Assembly: GCF_039523795.1 (NCBI RefSeq)
Contig: NZ_BAAAFZ010000008.1
Span: forward strand, 1-64,000
Reading direction: 5' to 3'
Source of the DNA: Craurococcus roseus
GTDB taxonomy: Bacteria > Pseudomonadota > Alphaproteobacteria > Acetobacterales > Acetobacteraceae
Length of the DNA: 64,000 nt
Below, piece after piece: positions 35,157 to 42,853 of this stretch (positions are counted from its first letter, which is position 1; each line of letters begins with the position of its first letter). The notes below the pieces were generated by a model. That model had not been told where the DNA came from. It saw only the letters and a list, made by a program, of their open reading frames with translations, and did not search any database. Both the position numbers and the translations under genes were made by a program.

Positions 35157-36158
35157 ATGAAGCAGCGCGTTTTCTCGGGCATCCAGCCCTCCGGCGTGCC
35201 GACCCTCGGCAACTACCTCGGCGCCATCCGCAACTGGGTGCCGTTGCAGGACACGCACGACGCCATCTACTGCGTGGTGGACCTGCACGCGATCACCCAG
35301 CCGTTCGACCCGAAGCAGCTCGCGGCGCAGACGCGGGAGATGGCGGCGGCGCTGATCGCCTGCGGCCTGGACCCGGAACGCTGCGTCCTGTTCGTGCAGA
35401 GCCACGTCCACGCGCACGCGCGCTTGGCCTGGATCTTCAACTGCGTGGCCCGGCTCGGCTGGCTGAACCGCATGACGCAGTTCAAGGACAAGGCGGGCAA
35501 GGACCGCGAGGCGGCGTCCTCGGGCCTCTACGTCTACCCGAACCTGATGGCGGCCGACATCCTGGCCTACCACGCGACCCTTGTGCCGGTGGGCGACGAC
35601 CAGAAGCAGCACCTGGAGCTGGCCAACGACATCGCCCAGAAGTTCAACCACGACTTCGGCGCGGAGTTCTTCCCGGCCATCGAGCCGCTGATCCAGGGCG
35701 TGGCGGCGCGGGTGATGTCCTTGCGCGACGGCACCAAGAAGATGTCGAAGTCCGACGCTTCCGACCAGTCGCGCATCAACCTGACGGACGACGCCGACGC
35801 GGTGGCGCTGAAGATCCGGCGCGCGCGCACCGACCCGGAGCCGCTGCCGGAATCCGCGGCGGGGCTGGAGGGCCGGGCGGAAGCGCGCAACCTCGTCGGC
35901 ATCCTCGCGGCCGTGGCCGGCGCGACGCCGGAGGCTGTGCTGCGCGACCACGGCGGCAAGGGCTTTTCCGAGTTCAAGGAGGTGTTGGCCGAGGCGCTGG
36001 TGGCGCACCTCACGCCCATCCAGGCGGAGATGAAGCGGCTGTTGGGCGACCCGGGCGCCGTGGACGCGGCGTTGCGCTTGGGCGCGGAGCGCGCGCGGGC
36101 AGTGGCGGATCCGATCATGACGGAGGCCGAACGCTTGGTCGGCTTCCTGCCGCGCTGA
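35157..36158 (+). CDS. trpS: Tryptophan-tRNA ligase
   Basis: 333 residues. The class I synthetase HIGH-equivalent is in GIQPSGVPTLGNYLGAI near residue 8, and KMSKS is in GTKKMSKSD near residue 195. YVYPNLMAADILAYHA and VPVGDDQKQHLELANDIA are characteristic of bacterial TrpRS. It charges tRNA-Trp using ATP in the cytoplasm. The ATG at 35157 lies 32 bases after murJ, likely one operon. Confidence 0.96.
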   Translation: MKQRVFSGIQPSGVPTLGNYLGAIRNWVPLQDTHDAIYCVVDLHAITQPFDPKQLAAQTREMAAALIACGLDPERCVLFVQSHVHAHARLAWIFNCVARLGWLNRMTQFKDKAGKDREAASSGLYVYPNLMAADILAYHATLVPVGDDQKQHLELANDIAQKFNHDFGAEFFPAIEPLIQGVAARVMSLRDGTKKMSKSDASDQSRINLTDDADAVALKIRRARTDPEPLPESAAGLEGRAEARNLVGILAAVAGATPEAVLRDHGGKGFSEFKEVLAEALVAHLTPIQAEMKRLLGDPGAVDAALRLGAERARAVADPIMTEAERLVGFLPR

Positions 36159-36174
36159 CCGCGGAGCGGGGGCG

Positions 36175-37029
36175 ATGACCGCGGCGGCGGTGCTGCCGGA
36201 GGTGCCGGAGGCGGAGGCGCCGCCGGAAACCGCGGCGATCTACGCCGGGCTGCGCGAGGCGGTCGGCGTGCCCATCGTCAACCTCATCTGGCGCCACTTC
36301 GCCACGCTGCCGGGCGTCCTGCCCTGGGCTTGGGAGGCGACGCGCGGCATCATCGGCTCCGACTCCGTGGCGGAGGGCGCCGAACGGATGGCGGCGCTGG
36401 TGCGCGCGGCGCCCGACCTGGGTCTTTCGGCGATCGGGCCCGCGCTGCGGGCGCTGCCGGCGGAGGAGCAGGCGCGGGTGGCCGGGGTCGTGCGGGTCTA
36501 CAACCGCGGCAACCGGGTGAACCTGCAGGTTTTGTCCGCCGTCCGTCGCCTCATCGCCTCGGGGCCGCCGGCCGGGGGAGCGCGACCGGCGCGACCGGGG
36601 GGCGAGGCCGCCGCGCCGCCAGTGGCCGCCGCCTCCGTGCCGCCTTTGCCGCGCATGGACGGCCTGCCGGACGCGGCGCGGGCCGAGGTGTCGGCGCTCG
36701 CGGCGCTGCACGACCCGTCGGACCCGGTGGTGCCGAGCTTGTACCGCCACCTGGCGCTCTGGCCCGAACTCCTGCCGCCGCTGCGCGAGGCGCTCGCCCC
36801 GCGCTTCGCCGAGGGGCGGATCGCGGCGTTGCGCGACTCGCTGCTCGGCGTGGCGGAGGGGAGCGCGGCGGCGCTGCTCCCGCGCCTCGCGCCCCCGGGC
36901 CCGTTCCCGGCGGAGCACCGCGACGCCGTCCTGCGGGTGCTCGCGGTGTTTCCGGGCAAGCTGATCGCCGAGATGGCGGCCGTGGGCTTGGCCCTCGACG
37001 CCGAGCTGTCCGGCGCCGGCCGTTCCTAG
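36175..37029 (+). CDS. DehI-like (2-haloacid dehalogenase family) protein
   Basis: 284 residues made of two similar halves. The first contains VGVPIVNLIWRHFATLPGVLPWAW and the second DPVVPSLYRHLALWPELLPPL; this internal duplication is a feature of group I D,L-2-haloacid dehalogenases of the DehI type. VVRVYNRGNRVNL supplies Asn/Tyr residues like those near the DehI pocket, and Asp residues lie in HDPSDPVVPS where DehI has its catalytic Asp. Many relatives in non-degrading bacteria have no shown dehalogenase activity, so the true substrate is uncertain. It starts 16 bases after trpS and converges with the next gene. Confidence 0.65.
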   Translation: MTAAAVLPEVPEAEAPPETAAIYAGLREAVGVPIVNLIWRHFATLPGVLPWAWEATRGIIGSDSVAEGAERMAALVRAAPDLGLSAIGPALRALPAEEQARVAGVVRVYNRGNRVNLQVLSAVRRLIASGPPAGGARPARPGGEAAAPPVAAASVPPLPRMDGLPDAARAEVSALAALHDPSDPVVPSLYRHLALWPELLPPLREALAPRFAEGRIAALRDSLLGVAEGSAAALLPRLAPPGPFPAEHRDAVLRVLAVFPGKLIAEMAAVGLALDAELSGAGRS

Positions 37030-38309
37030 GCGCGTCCCGCGTCCAGCGGCGCGAGCAGGAGGTGATCGAGGAACAGGGCGGGGTTCTCGGCGAAGGGAAA
37101 GTGCCCGATGCCGGCCATCCGCCCGAAGCGGGCGCCCGGGATGCGGGCGGCGGTTTCGGCGGAGTGCTCGGCGGTGCAGGAGAAGTCGTACTCGCCCGTG
37201 AGCATCCAGAGCGGGCAGCGCGAGGTGTCTATGCGGTGGACGCGGTCGCGCGCGTCCCAGCCGCCGGAGTAGAACACGATGTCGCCGGGGAAGGTGCCGG
37301 CGCCGCCTTGGCTGTAGTGCCACCAGACTTCCGCGGCGCATTCGGCCGGGGAGTGCGGCGCCATGAGGCCTTCCACCCATTCCGGCGTGAACACCGCGGC
37401 GTTGACGCGCGGGTGGTGGGCGAAGGGCGTGCGGCGGCCGGCTATGTGGTCCGCGGCCTCGCAGGCGACGATGGCGGCGAAGCGCTCCGGGGCGCGAAAG
37501 GCGATCTCCAACGCGATCTCGCCCGACATGGAGGCGCCGAGGAGAACCGGCTTCTCCGCGAAGCTCCAGGCGTCGCGGAAGCCTAGAACCAGTTCGGCGT
37601 AGAGGTCGGTGGTGAGCGCCCAGGCGCCGGGCTCGGCGATCGGGGGCGAGCGGCCGTGGCCGGGCATGTCGAAGGTCGTGACGCTCCAACCAGCCGCCGC
37701 GAGGCGGGGTTCGGACATCAGGCGGTGGAACTGGCGGCCGTCCGAGCCGGCGGTGTGGAGGCCGAGGATCGGGCTGCGGCCGTTGGCGGACGACTCGCCG
37801 TAGAGCACCACGTCGCGGCCCCCGGCGCGCACGGTGACGTAGCGGCCGCACGCGGGCGGGCACGGCGGTGCGGGCGTGCCGAGGCTCGGCCGCAAGGAGG
37901 CAGGTGCGGGACCGCTTTCGCCACGCAGGATCCAGCGGCCGAGGTCGAGGGCGCGGCGGAGCAGGTGGCAGTGCTGCGCCCAGGCCAATTCGTCGCCCGT
38001 AGCGCCGAACTCCGGCACACGCATCCGCATGGCGAAAAGGTTGTGGTGGTGGCGCGGCGGCACGGGTTCGAGGAACCTGGCCCAGGTGGCGGCGGGCGCG
38101 GCGAAAGCGGTGCCGGCTTCGCCGCCCTCCTCGACCGTTGCGCGTCCCTCCGCGAAGCGGAGCACGAGGCGCAGCCCTTCCTGCTCGATGGCGAAGCGCC
38201 CCTCGGCGCCGGGAAGGTGGCGGGCGAGCGCGGCGTCCGCCTCGCACAAGGCACGCCAGCGCGCCAAGGCGCCTTCTCGACGCATCCCCGCCCAACCGGC
38301 AGTCGCCAT
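37026..38309 (-). CDS. Alpha/beta hydrolase with N-terminal SCP2-like domain
   Basis: 427 residues from the ATG at 38309 (GGGGAGG upstream). The first about 120 residues (GRFAIEQEGLRLVLRFAEGRATVEE, then FLEPVPPRHHHNLFAM) look like an SCP2/sterol-carrier lipid-binding domain. The hydrolase part follows: ILGLHTAGSDGRQFHRLM (oxyanion), FDMPGHGRSPP, nucleophile elbow LLGASMSGEIA, the acid region MLTGEYDFSC and the base in MAGIGHFPFAENP. I infer a lipid- or acyl-CoA-related hydrolase with a built-in carrier domain. No signal peptide. Its last 4 bases overlap the end of the DehI-like gene on the other strand. Confidence 0.8.
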   Translation of the reverse strand: MATAGWAGMRREGALARWRALCEADAALARHLPGAEGRFAIEQEGLRLVLRFAEGRATVEEGGEAGTAFAAPAATWARFLEPVPPRHHHNLFAMRMRVPEFGATGDELAWAQHCHLLRRALDLGRWILRGESGPAPASLRPSLGTPAPPCPPACGRYVTVRAGGRDVVLYGESSANGRSPILGLHTAGSDGRQFHRLMSEPRLAAAGWSVTTFDMPGHGRSPPIAEPGAWALTTDLYAELVLGFRDAWSFAEKPVLLGASMSGEIALEIAFRAPERFAAIVACEAADHIAGRRTPFAHHPRVNAAVFTPEWVEGLMAPHSPAECAAEVWWHYSQGGAGTFPGDIVFYSGGWDARDRVHRIDTSRCPLWMLTGEYDFSCTAEHSAETAARIPGARFGRMAGIGHFPFAENPALFLDHLLLAPLDAGRA

Positions 38310-38411
38310 CGCCCTCGCCTCCCCGGCCGTTCCGGCGAGCTTCCGCCCGCCGCCGGTGCGTGACAAGCTTCCGGCGCCGAATCCCGGCCGGTCTTCGCAG
38401 GAGTCCGCCGC

Positions 38412-39731
38412 ATGTCCGAGACGCTGCCGAACGCCACGTTGGACGCTGCCCTCGCCGAGGCGCGCGAGGCCTACGTCGCGCGCAACCCGGCCAGCCTCGC
38501 CGCGCACGTGGAGGCGGCGGCGAGCCTGCCCGGCGGCAACACGCGCACGGTGCTGTTCCACGGCCCCTTCCCGCTCCTGATGGCGCGCGGCAAGGGATGC
38601 CGCTTGTGGGACGCGGACGGGCACGGGTACGTGGACCTGCTCGGCGAGTACACGGCGGGACTGTACGGCCATTCGCATCCGGTGATCCGCGCGGCGCTGG
38701 ACCGGGCGCTCGACCGCGGCTGGAACATGGGCGGGCACGGCGCGATGGAGGCCAGGCTCGCGCGCTTGGTTTGCGCGCGCTTCCCGTCCGTCGAGCTGGT
38801 GCGCTTCACCAACTCGGGCACGGAAGCGAACCTGATGGCCATCGCCACCGCCGTCGCCGCCACCGGACGGCGGAAGGTGATGGTGTTCGACGGCGCCTAC
38901 CACGGCGGCGTGCTGTACTTCGGCGGCGGCGGCAGCACGGTGAACGTGCCGCACGACTGGGTGGTGGCGCCCTACAACGACGCGGCGGGCGCGGCCGCGC
39001 TCATCGAGGAGCACGCGGAGGACCTCGCCTGCGTTCTGGTGGAGCCGATGCTGGGTTCCGGCGGCTGCATCCCGGCCGAGCCCACTTTCCTGCAGGCGCT
39101 CCGCGACGCCGCGGACCGCGCGGGCGCCGTCCTCGTCTTCGACGAGGTGATGACCAGCCGCATGTCGGCGGGTGGGCAGCAGGCGCGGCTCGGGATCGCG
39201 CCGGACATGACGACGCTCGGCAAGTACATCGGCGGCGGGATGAGCTTCGGCGCCTTCGGCGGGAAGCGCGCGTTGATGGAGCTGTACGATCCGCGCCGCC
39301 CGGACGCCCTGCCGCACGCCGGGACGTTCAACAACAACGTGCTGACCATGCACGCCGGCGTCGCCGGGCTAGAGGAGGTGTTCACCGCCGAGGCGGCGGA
39401 CCGGCTGTTCAATCGGGGAGAGGCGTTGCGCGCCCGGCTGGACGCCGCCGCCGCGGAGCGCGGCGCCCCGGTGCGGTGGACCGGCCTCGGCAGCCTGATG
39501 GCGCCGCACTTCGTCCGCGGCCCGGTGCGCCGCCCGGCGGACGTCGCGGACGACGACCCGCGCCTGCGCGAATTGCTGTTCCTCGACATGCTGGGGCGCG
39601 GCTTCTATCTCGCCAAGCGCGGCATGGTGGCGCTCAGCCTGGAGGTCGGCGCCGCCGAGCGCGATGGCTTCGCCGCCGCGTTCGCCGACTGGCTCGACGC
39701 GCGCGGCCGCTTGCTGGCTGGGAAGAGCTGA
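38412..39731 (+). CDS. Class III PLP-dependent aminotransferase, HemL-like
   Basis: 439 residues. Class III fold: FHGPFPLLMARGKGCRLWDADGHGYVDLLGEYTAG at the substrate end, FTNSGTEANLMAIATA, FDGAYHGGVLYF, the Asp of VLVFDEVMTS and the PLP Lys in LGKYIGGGMSFGAFGG. The pattern is closest to glutamate-1-semialdehyde aminomutase-like enzymes annotated as aspartate or beta-amino acid aminotransferases, so it may be a mutase or a transaminase. It converges with the hydrolase downstream with a 3-base gap. Confidence 0.88.
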   Translation: MSETLPNATLDAALAEAREAYVARNPASLAAHVEAAASLPGGNTRTVLFHGPFPLLMARGKGCRLWDADGHGYVDLLGEYTAGLYGHSHPVIRAALDRALDRGWNMGGHGAMEARLARLVCARFPSVELVRFTNSGTEANLMAIATAVAATGRRKVMVFDGAYHGGVLYFGGGGSTVNVPHDWVVAPYNDAAGAAALIEEHAEDLACVLVEPMLGSGGCIPAEPTFLQALRDAADRAGAVLVFDEVMTSRMSAGGQQARLGIAPDMTTLGKYIGGGMSFGAFGGKRALMELYDPRRPDALPHAGTFNNNVLTMHAGVAGLEEVFTAEAADRLFNRGEALRARLDAAAAERGAPVRWTGLGSLMAPHFVRGPVRRPADVADDDPRLRELLFLDMLGRGFYLAKRGMVALSLEVGAAERDGFAAAFADWLDARGRLLAGKS

Positions 39732-39734
39732 GCC

Positions 39735-40388
39735 TCAGCCGGGCGCGGCCGCCGCCGCCAAGCCTTCGAGGAAGCGCTTGGCCAGGGCGACGTCGCGCGT
39801 GTCGAGGCCGTGGCCGGCCGGGATCGTCTCGTGCGTGACCGCGGCGCCCGCGGCCTTGAGCGTCGCGGCTAGCCGGGCGGCTTCGGGCGCGGGCACCACC
39901 GGGTCGGTAACGCCCGACGCGAGCAGCACCGGGAGCCCGAGCAGGTCGAGCCCGGCCGCGGCGTCCAGCGTGTGTTGCGCGCGCAGCAGGATCGCCGCGT
40001 CCACGGCGCCTCCGTGCCCCGCCAGCAGCATGGCGGCTGCGATGTTGGCCCCGTTGGAGTAGCCGATCGCCACCAGCGGCCGGCCGGCCAGCGCGTCGCG
40101 GTGCTCCTGGCGCGCCGCCGCGATCCAGGCCGAGAGGTCGGCGGCGCGGCGGCGAAGGTCGTCCAGGTCGAAGACGCCTTCCGCGAAGCGGCGGAACCAG
40201 CGGTTCGCCGCGCCCTCGCGCACCGCCCCGCGCGGCGAGAGCACCGGCGTGCCCGGCGCCACGGCGGAGGCCAGCGGCAGCATGTCCAGCTCGTCGCCGC
40301 CGGTGCCGTGCAGGGCGAGCAGCGCCGGCGCGCGGGGCGCGGTCCCGGGGCGGAAGACGTACGCCAGCGTTTCGGTGCCCGCCGCCAT
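39735..40388 (-). CDS. Carboxylesterase/phospholipase-type alpha/beta hydrolase
   Basis: 217 residues, the size of the YpfH/PLC2-like esterase group. Motifs are LLALHGTGGDELDMLPLA (oxyanion), GYSNGANIAAAMLL (nucleophile Ser), ASGVTDPVVPAPEA (acid), and PAGHGLDTRDV (base). The start codon overlaps the upstream dioxygenase stop by one base (TGATG), so the pair is translationally coupled. In many bacteria this esterase accompanies MhqO-like ring-cleaving dioxygenases (mhqD-mhqO layout), pointing to quinone or hydroquinone detoxification. Confidence 0.87.
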   Translation of the reverse strand: MAAGTETLAYVFRPGTAPRAPALLALHGTGGDELDMLPLASAVAPGTPVLSPRGAVREGAANRWFRRFAEGVFDLDDLRRRAADLSAWIAAARQEHRDALAGRPLVAIGYSNGANIAAAMLLAGHGGAVDAAILLRAQHTLDAAAGLDLLGLPVLLASGVTDPVVPAPEAARLAATLKAAGAAVTHETIPAGHGLDTRDVALAKRFLEGLAAAAAPG

Positions 40389-41353
40389 CACCGGCGGCCC
40401 GATGGCGGGTGCAGTTCCGGCAGGCGCCGCTCGATCGTCTCGCGCCGGCCTTCCAACCACGCGGGGAGCTTCAGGGCTTCGCCGAGCCGCTCCGGCGGCT
40501 CGTCCACCATGAAGCCGGGCGGGTCGGTGGCGATCTCGAACAACACGCCGCCCGGCTCGCGGAAATAGACGCTGCGGAAGTATTGGCGGTCGAGCACGGG
40601 CGTCACGTCCAGCCCCGCTTCGCGCCCCAGCACGCCGCGGGCCGCCTCTTCCGCGGCGGGGTCGGGCACACGGAAGGCGACGTGGTGGACCGTGCCGGCG
40701 CCGGCGGCGCCGGGCCAGAAGCCGGGGGCGCAGCGCAGTTCCACCTCCGCCCCGCCCGCGCCGGCGTAGCGGTGGCGCTCGCCCTCCTGCGCCGAGGCGC
40801 GGAATCCCATCGGGCCGGTGAGCAGCGCGGCCGAGCGCTCGTAGGCTTCGAGCCAGAGCGAGACGCCGAGGACGCGGCGGATGGCGTGCTCGGCCGGCAC
40901 CGGCGCGGCGTCCCAGCCGGCGGCGTCGCCCGGTTCGTCCAAGCCGACGAGTTCCAGCATCAGCCCGTCCGGGTCGCGGAAGGAGAGCACGGGCGCGCCG
41001 TCGCCGAAGCGCGGCGCCGGGCCATCGGCCGTGATGTGGTGGCGCATCAACCGCTCCACCCAATGGCCGATGCTCGCCTTGGGCACGGCGAATCGCGTCT
41101 CGGCCGCTTGGCCGACCCCGTGGCGGCCTCGGCGCGCGCCGACATGGGGGAAGAAGGTGAGGATGGAGCCGGGCGTGCCCGCGCCGTCGCCGTAGTAGAG
41201 GTGGTAGGTGCCGGGATCGTCGAAGTTGACGGTGCGCTTCACCAGCCGGAGGCCCAGCGCGCCGGCGTAGAAGTCGAGGTTGCGTTGCGGGTCGGCGGCG
41301 ATGGCCGTGACGTGGTGGATGCCGCCGATCGCAATGGTGCCGCCGTCGCCCAT
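40388..41353 (-). CDS. Ring-cleaving dioxygenase, MhqO-like (VOC fold)
   Basis: 321 residues from the ATG at 41353, chosen for its GGAGGGG site; a longer start at 41407 lacks one. Two vicinal-oxygen-chelate modules are visible: IGGIHHVTAIAADPQRNLDFYAGALGLRLVKRTVNFDDP with the metal His, and GTVHHVAFRVPDPAAEEAARGVL, followed by GGVLFEIATDPPGFM with the third metal ligand Glu. It probably opens aromatic quinol rings with iron. It is coupled to the esterase gene downstream, forming a likely quinone-stress operon. Confidence 0.88.
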   Translation of the reverse strand: MGDGGTIAIGGIHHVTAIAADPQRNLDFYAGALGLRLVKRTVNFDDPGTYHLYYGDGAGTPGSILTFFPHVGARRGRHGVGQAAETRFAVPKASIGHWVERLMRHHITADGPAPRFGDGAPVLSFRDPDGLMLELVGLDEPGDAAGWDAAPVPAEHAIRRVLGVSLWLEAYERSAALLTGPMGFRASAQEGERHRYAGAGGAEVELRCAPGFWPGAAGAGTVHHVAFRVPDPAAEEAARGVLGREAGLDVTPVLDRQYFRSVYFREPGGVLFEIATDPPGFMVDEPPERLGEALKLPAWLEGRRETIERRLPELHPPSGRR

Positions 41354-41686
41354 GCCACCCCTCCTCGCGTCCCGTCGCCGCGCGGCGAGCGCTGCCGCGC
41401 GGCGCACGCATTTCGAACAGTTCGCCTGCCGGCCCGCAAGCGCGGGACGCCACCGACCAGGACTTCACCTATCGGTTGATGGCGCACATCCCCGTCCCTC
41501 CCGAGGCGCGCGCGTCGATCCTTCCTTGGGCGGAAGGGATGCCGGCGTTGCTTTTCGGCATCGCCGCGCCGGGACGATCCGGTCCCGCTTGATAAGGCGC
41601 GCCGGCGGGCGTGGCCGGCGCCGAGGCCCGGGATTTCGCCCCTTCGCCATCCCCTGTATGGTGACCGCTCGCCCAGGGGGACCCGG
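41354..41686. other. Divergent intergenic region, dioxygenase / xseB
   Basis: 333 bases between divergent genes. I see no gene or RNA. The right half, with aagggatgccggcg, ttgcttttcggc and ttgataaggcgc, is slightly AT-richer and may contain the promoter of the xseB-ispA-dxs-tlyA operon. No operator-like repeat is evident. Confidence 0.4.
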
Positions 41687-41920
41687 ATGGGAGAGGCAGA
41701 TGACCTCGCGCGGAAGTCGTTCGAGGAGGCTTTGCAGGAACTCGAAGAGATCGTGAAGTCGCTCGAAGGCGGGAAAGGCACCTTGGCGCAGGCCATCGCC
41801 GATTACGAACGGGGCGCCGCGCTCCGCCGCCACTGCGAAGCGAAGCTCGCGGAGGCCGAGGCCAAGGTCCAGGCGATCATGGAAGGGCCGGCCGGCCCCA
41901 TCCTGCGCGACGTCGAGTGA
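41687..41920 (+). CDS. xseB: Exodeoxyribonuclease VII small subunit
   Basis: 77 residues. The family motif SFEEALQELEEIVKSLEGGKGTLAQAIADYERGAALRRHCE is complete, forming the two-helix hairpin that packs against XseA. With XseA it makes the nuclease that degrades single-stranded DNA. It is the first gene of the block with ispA (14 bases later), dxs and tlyA, a common alphaproteobacterial order. xseA is not in the window. Confidence 0.95.
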   Translation: MGEADDLARKSFEEALQELEEIVKSLEGGKGTLAQAIADYERGAALRRHCEAKLAEAEAKVQAIMEGPAGPILRDVE

Positions 41921-41933
41921 GGCACCCCCACGC

Positions 41934-42851
41934 ATGAGCCCGATCGTGGAGGCGGCGGCCCTCTCCCTGCCGCGCGCCATGGCCGCCGCCGCGGCCGAGA
42001 TGGACGAGGCTTTGGACGCTCTGTTGCCGGCCGTTGAAGGGCCCGAAGGGCGCTTGTACGAGGCTATGCGCTACGCCACGATCGGCGGCGGGAAGCGGTT
42101 GCGCGGCTTCCTGGCCCTGGAAGGGGCGCGGCAGTTCGGCGTGTCCCGCAACGCCGCGTTGCGCGTGGCGGCGGCGATCGAGATGGTCCACGCTTACAGC
42201 CTCGTCCACGACGACCTGCCGGCGATGGACGACGACGACCTCCGCCGCGGCAAGCCGACCGTCCACCGCGCCTTCGACGAGGCGACGGCGATCCTGGCCG
42301 GCGATGCGCTGCAATGCCACGCCTTCACGGTGCTGGCCGAGGAGGACACGCACCGCGACCCGGCGGTGCGCGCGGAGTTGGTGCGCGGGCTGTCGCGCGC
42401 CGCCGGGCCGCGCGGCATGTGCGGCGGGCAGATGCTGGACATGCTGGCGGAATACGCGGACGAGCCGTTGAGCGAGTCGCAGGTCGGCCGCTTGCAGACG
42501 CTCAAGACCGGCAAGCTGATCGAGTTCGCCGCCGAGTCGGGCGCCATCCTCGGCAAGGCGCCGCCCCAGCTCCGGCACGCGCTCTGCCTGTACGGCCGCG
42601 AATTGGGCGCGGCCTTCCAGATCGCCGACGACCTGCTGGACGCGACGGCCAGCGCCGACGAGGCCGGCAAGCGCACGGGCAAGGACGCCGCGGCCGGGAA
42701 GGCCACGCTGGTCGGCCTGCTCGGGCCGGAGCGCGCCCGGCTTCAGGCGGAGCGGTTGGTGGCCCAGGCCAAGGCGCATCTTGACGGTTTCACAGAACGG
42801 GTTGACCACTTGCGGATGCTCGCCGATTTCACGATCCAGCGGAGAAGCTGA
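41934..42851 (+). CDS. ispA: Farnesyl diphosphate synthase (polyprenyl synthetase)
   Basis: 305 residues. The first Asp-rich motif is in SLVHDDLPAMDDDDLRRGKPTVH and the second in FQIADDLLDATASADEAGKRTGKDAA, with GGKRLRGFLALE for the substrate end. It condenses IPP with DMAPP and GPP to C15 farnesyl diphosphate in the cytoplasm. The next gene, dxs, starts 2 bases after its stop, so isoprenoid precursor and chain synthesis are co-transcribed. Confidence 0.95.
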   Translation: MSPIVEAAALSLPRAMAAAAAEMDEALDALLPAVEGPEGRLYEAMRYATIGGGKRLRGFLALEGARQFGVSRNAALRVAAAIEMVHAYSLVHDDLPAMDDDDLRRGKPTVHRAFDEATAILAGDALQCHAFTVLAEEDTHRDPAVRAELVRGLSRAAGPRGMCGGQMLDMLAEYADEPLSESQVGRLQTLKTGKLIEFAAESGAILGKAPPQLRHALCLYGRELGAAFQIADDLLDATASADEAGKRTGKDAAAGKATLVGLLGPERARLQAERLVAQAKAHLDGFTERVDHLRMLADFTIQRRS

Positions 42852-42853
42852 CG

